From Saturnia japonica (taxonomy: Eukaryota > Arthropoda > Insecta > Lepidoptera > Saturniidae): 64,000 bases of DNA. Below the pieces are notes generated by a model. The model had not been told where the DNA came from, searched no databases, and saw nothing but the letters and a program-made list of their open reading frames with translations. Below, in pieces: positions 62,527 to 64,000 of this stretch. The stretch is from positions 17,585,327-17,649,326 of the forward strand of contig CM065313.1 in the NCBI GenBank assembly GCA_033032175.1. The letters are read 5' to 3'. The position numbers and the translations under genes are program-made. Numbering within the stretch: position 1 is the stretch's first letter; each line of letters opens with the position of its first letter.

Positions 62527-63014
62527 CAGTGATTCCCAAAGTCGTATATATCGACCCCCAGTGGGGTCGACGACGACCTGCAAGAGGTTCATATCAGTGA
62601 AAAAGAAAATTGGGGAGCCATGACATCCAAATGGGGGTCAATGACAGTGGATCACATTTATGCAGGCTGTGACTTTAAATTTTGATTTTTCATGAATGGA
62701 ATTATCCACATACACAAATTACTTATTTACTTTACTTAGGATCTATCTACATAAAATATAAAACTACATAAGAAGTAAAAAAAATTAAAACATATCTATT
62801 TCATTACAATTTTTTTATTAAACACATTTAGCAACAAACGTGATGAGGAATTTTTCAAAGTGAGTAGCACAATATCACCTGTCAAAAATACATTTGAAGT
62901 TAATGAATTTTCATAAAATCAATATTAGGTAAGCAGGGAGTTAGGCTAAGGGTCTACGCAAACTCGAAAAACATGGCAAGTGGTCTATGAAACAAAAAAG
63001 TTTGGAGAACTCTG
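62527..63014. mobile_element. nonautonomous hAT-type MITE, 488 bp
   Basis: The ends are inverted and hAT-like: CAGTGATTCCCAAAGT on the left and, on the minus strand, CAGAGTTCTCCAAACT on the right. It is flanked by 8-bp duplications. The interior is noncoding, so it would have needed a transposase in trans. A short palindrome (GACCCCCAGTGGGGTC) sits near the left end. Confidence 0.8.
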
Positions 63015-63022
63015 GTTTAGGT
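63015..63022. repeat. 8-bp target duplication, hAT MITE right
   Basis: GTTTAGGT; see 62,519-62,526. Confidence 0.75.
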
Positions 63023-63171
63023 GCATTATTCTGTCAACAAATAATTTCATGGAATTTATTTTTTTACGACCAGGTATTTACTTCTTTTGCTGCTAATAAA
63101 CAAGTTACAGGGTATCACAATCAAAATGCCTTAAGTCCTGATGAAAGTAGGTAAAAATCCTAAACCAATAT

Positions 63172-63385
63172 CAAGGCTAGTCTACACCCACAGAACGCCG
63201 GATATGTTTATTAGGTCCCATGTAATAGGGGGCGAGGCTATTGTCATTAATCGGGCACAAAGCCAAACTTCAAGCTGCTACTGAGAATTTCATAGAAAAA
63301 CCCAATAACTCGTAAATCGAAAATCGTAACTAGGACCTCGATCATAGCAAGTCGTGCTTACGTCCACTAGGCTAATGAGGCAGTT
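63172..63385 (-). repeat. tRNA-derived SINE, copy 4
   Basis: Shares the body (TAGGTCCCATGTAATAGGGG, then GGGCACAAAGCCAAACTT) and a decayed tRNA-like head (CTAGGCTAATGAGGCAG on the plus strand). The 3' tail is truncated. It is intronic in tropomodulin. Confidence 0.75.
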
Positions 63386-64000
63386 GTCTATATACTTATG
63401 TCCTTTGTAAATGTAAAAATGCATTATGATATGGGTCCTTTGTAGCTTATAATTATGTAAAAACAATAGTTAAGATTCACGGTTAATGATACTCTTCGAG
63501 CTGTTTTTATAGTAAGGCTGCGTGCTCACGGATGACAAAATTATCACTATTCTTTTATAAGTAGTTACTTTATAAATAGTCTAAAAATCTACCGTGCGCG
63601 CTAGCTTTAATAGTTAGTTCAAAAAGAAAATCATTGTTTCTCAAAAGCCTGAAAATAATATGAAATCATTGTCGTCCATACATGTAAATTGGCGACGAAG
63701 ATGGTTAGACTTAATGGATAAGTTATAACAATTTTATCGAAGACATAAAAACCGTTGTAGATAGAGTGTATTTAGTTTTCAACGAGCTAAGGATAAATAA
63801 TTGATTTTCGCAATTCAGGAGTTGACAATATGTTTGAAACATAAACATGTAATCATATTGGTATTATTGATAAAAATACAAACCTGGAAAAAATTATTGA
63901 TCATTTATTTAATTTCCCCTTACAAAAGTTGTGATTTTTTTGTCTTGGAGTCACAAACGAAATGCCAATCAGAAAACGTGACATCATCGTACATTATCTA
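63386..64000. other. intronic noncoding DNA to the window end
   Basis: AT-rich; no tropomodulin exon or other gene is recognised. Confidence 0.5.

Overview
The window is AT-rich eukaryotic DNA, most likely from a moth or butterfly. It carries tRNA-derived SINEs and an RTE-type LINE tail of the kind common in Lepidoptera, an R1-clade LINE, and one recognisable host exon (tropomodulin). There are no operons and gene density is very low. Calls were made by eye from the sequence and its translations; no database was searched.

Layout. 1-16,679: mostly noncoding DNA with dispersed repeats (two SINE copies, a decayed RTE reverse-transcriptase tail, several LINE/SINE tails) and one small intronless gene on the minus strand (14,575-14,841) for a mitochondrial ATP synthase subunit e-like protein. 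16,689-43,888: a single 27.2-kb mobile element bounded by a perfect 9-bp target duplication (CCGAAAACC at 16,680-16,688 and 43,889-43,897). 43,898-52,036: repeat-bearing noncoding DNA with a 13-bp minisatellite. 52,051-54,273: a 5'-truncated R1-clade LINE with a T-run marking its poly(A) tail and a 14-bp target duplication. 54,288-58,247: noncoding DNA with a SINE. 58,274-58,399: first coding exon of tropomodulin on the plus strand, followed by an intron that fills the rest of the window and holds SINE/LINE tails, a hairpin and a hAT-type MITE.

The 27-kb element is the main discovery. It is a Foldback (FB)/NOF-type member of the Mutator-like (MULE) transposons. Its two inverted arms (about 12.7 kb left, 9.4 kb right) are made mostly of a tandem satellite of about 140-148-bp monomers. 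The inner arm segments carry a captured retroelement-like ORF1 and an endonuclease fragment. The 5-kb central loop encodes most of a NOF-like transposase of roughly 1,070 residues. That transposase has a DDE-type core and ends in a domain whose Cys box, Zn-type cysteines and His box read like a ubiquitin-specific-protease (USP/C19) fold. In this copy the gene is broken by one frameshift and one premature TGA. The right arm carries a second copy of the gene's 3' end in which the same codon is CGA (Arg).

Arm-to-arm differences (SNPs, a 192-bp indel, different satellite copy numbers) and the flanking target duplication argue that the palindrome is real DNA, not an assembly fold-back. Parts of the satellite, however, show dense 1-bp indels that look like poor consensus.
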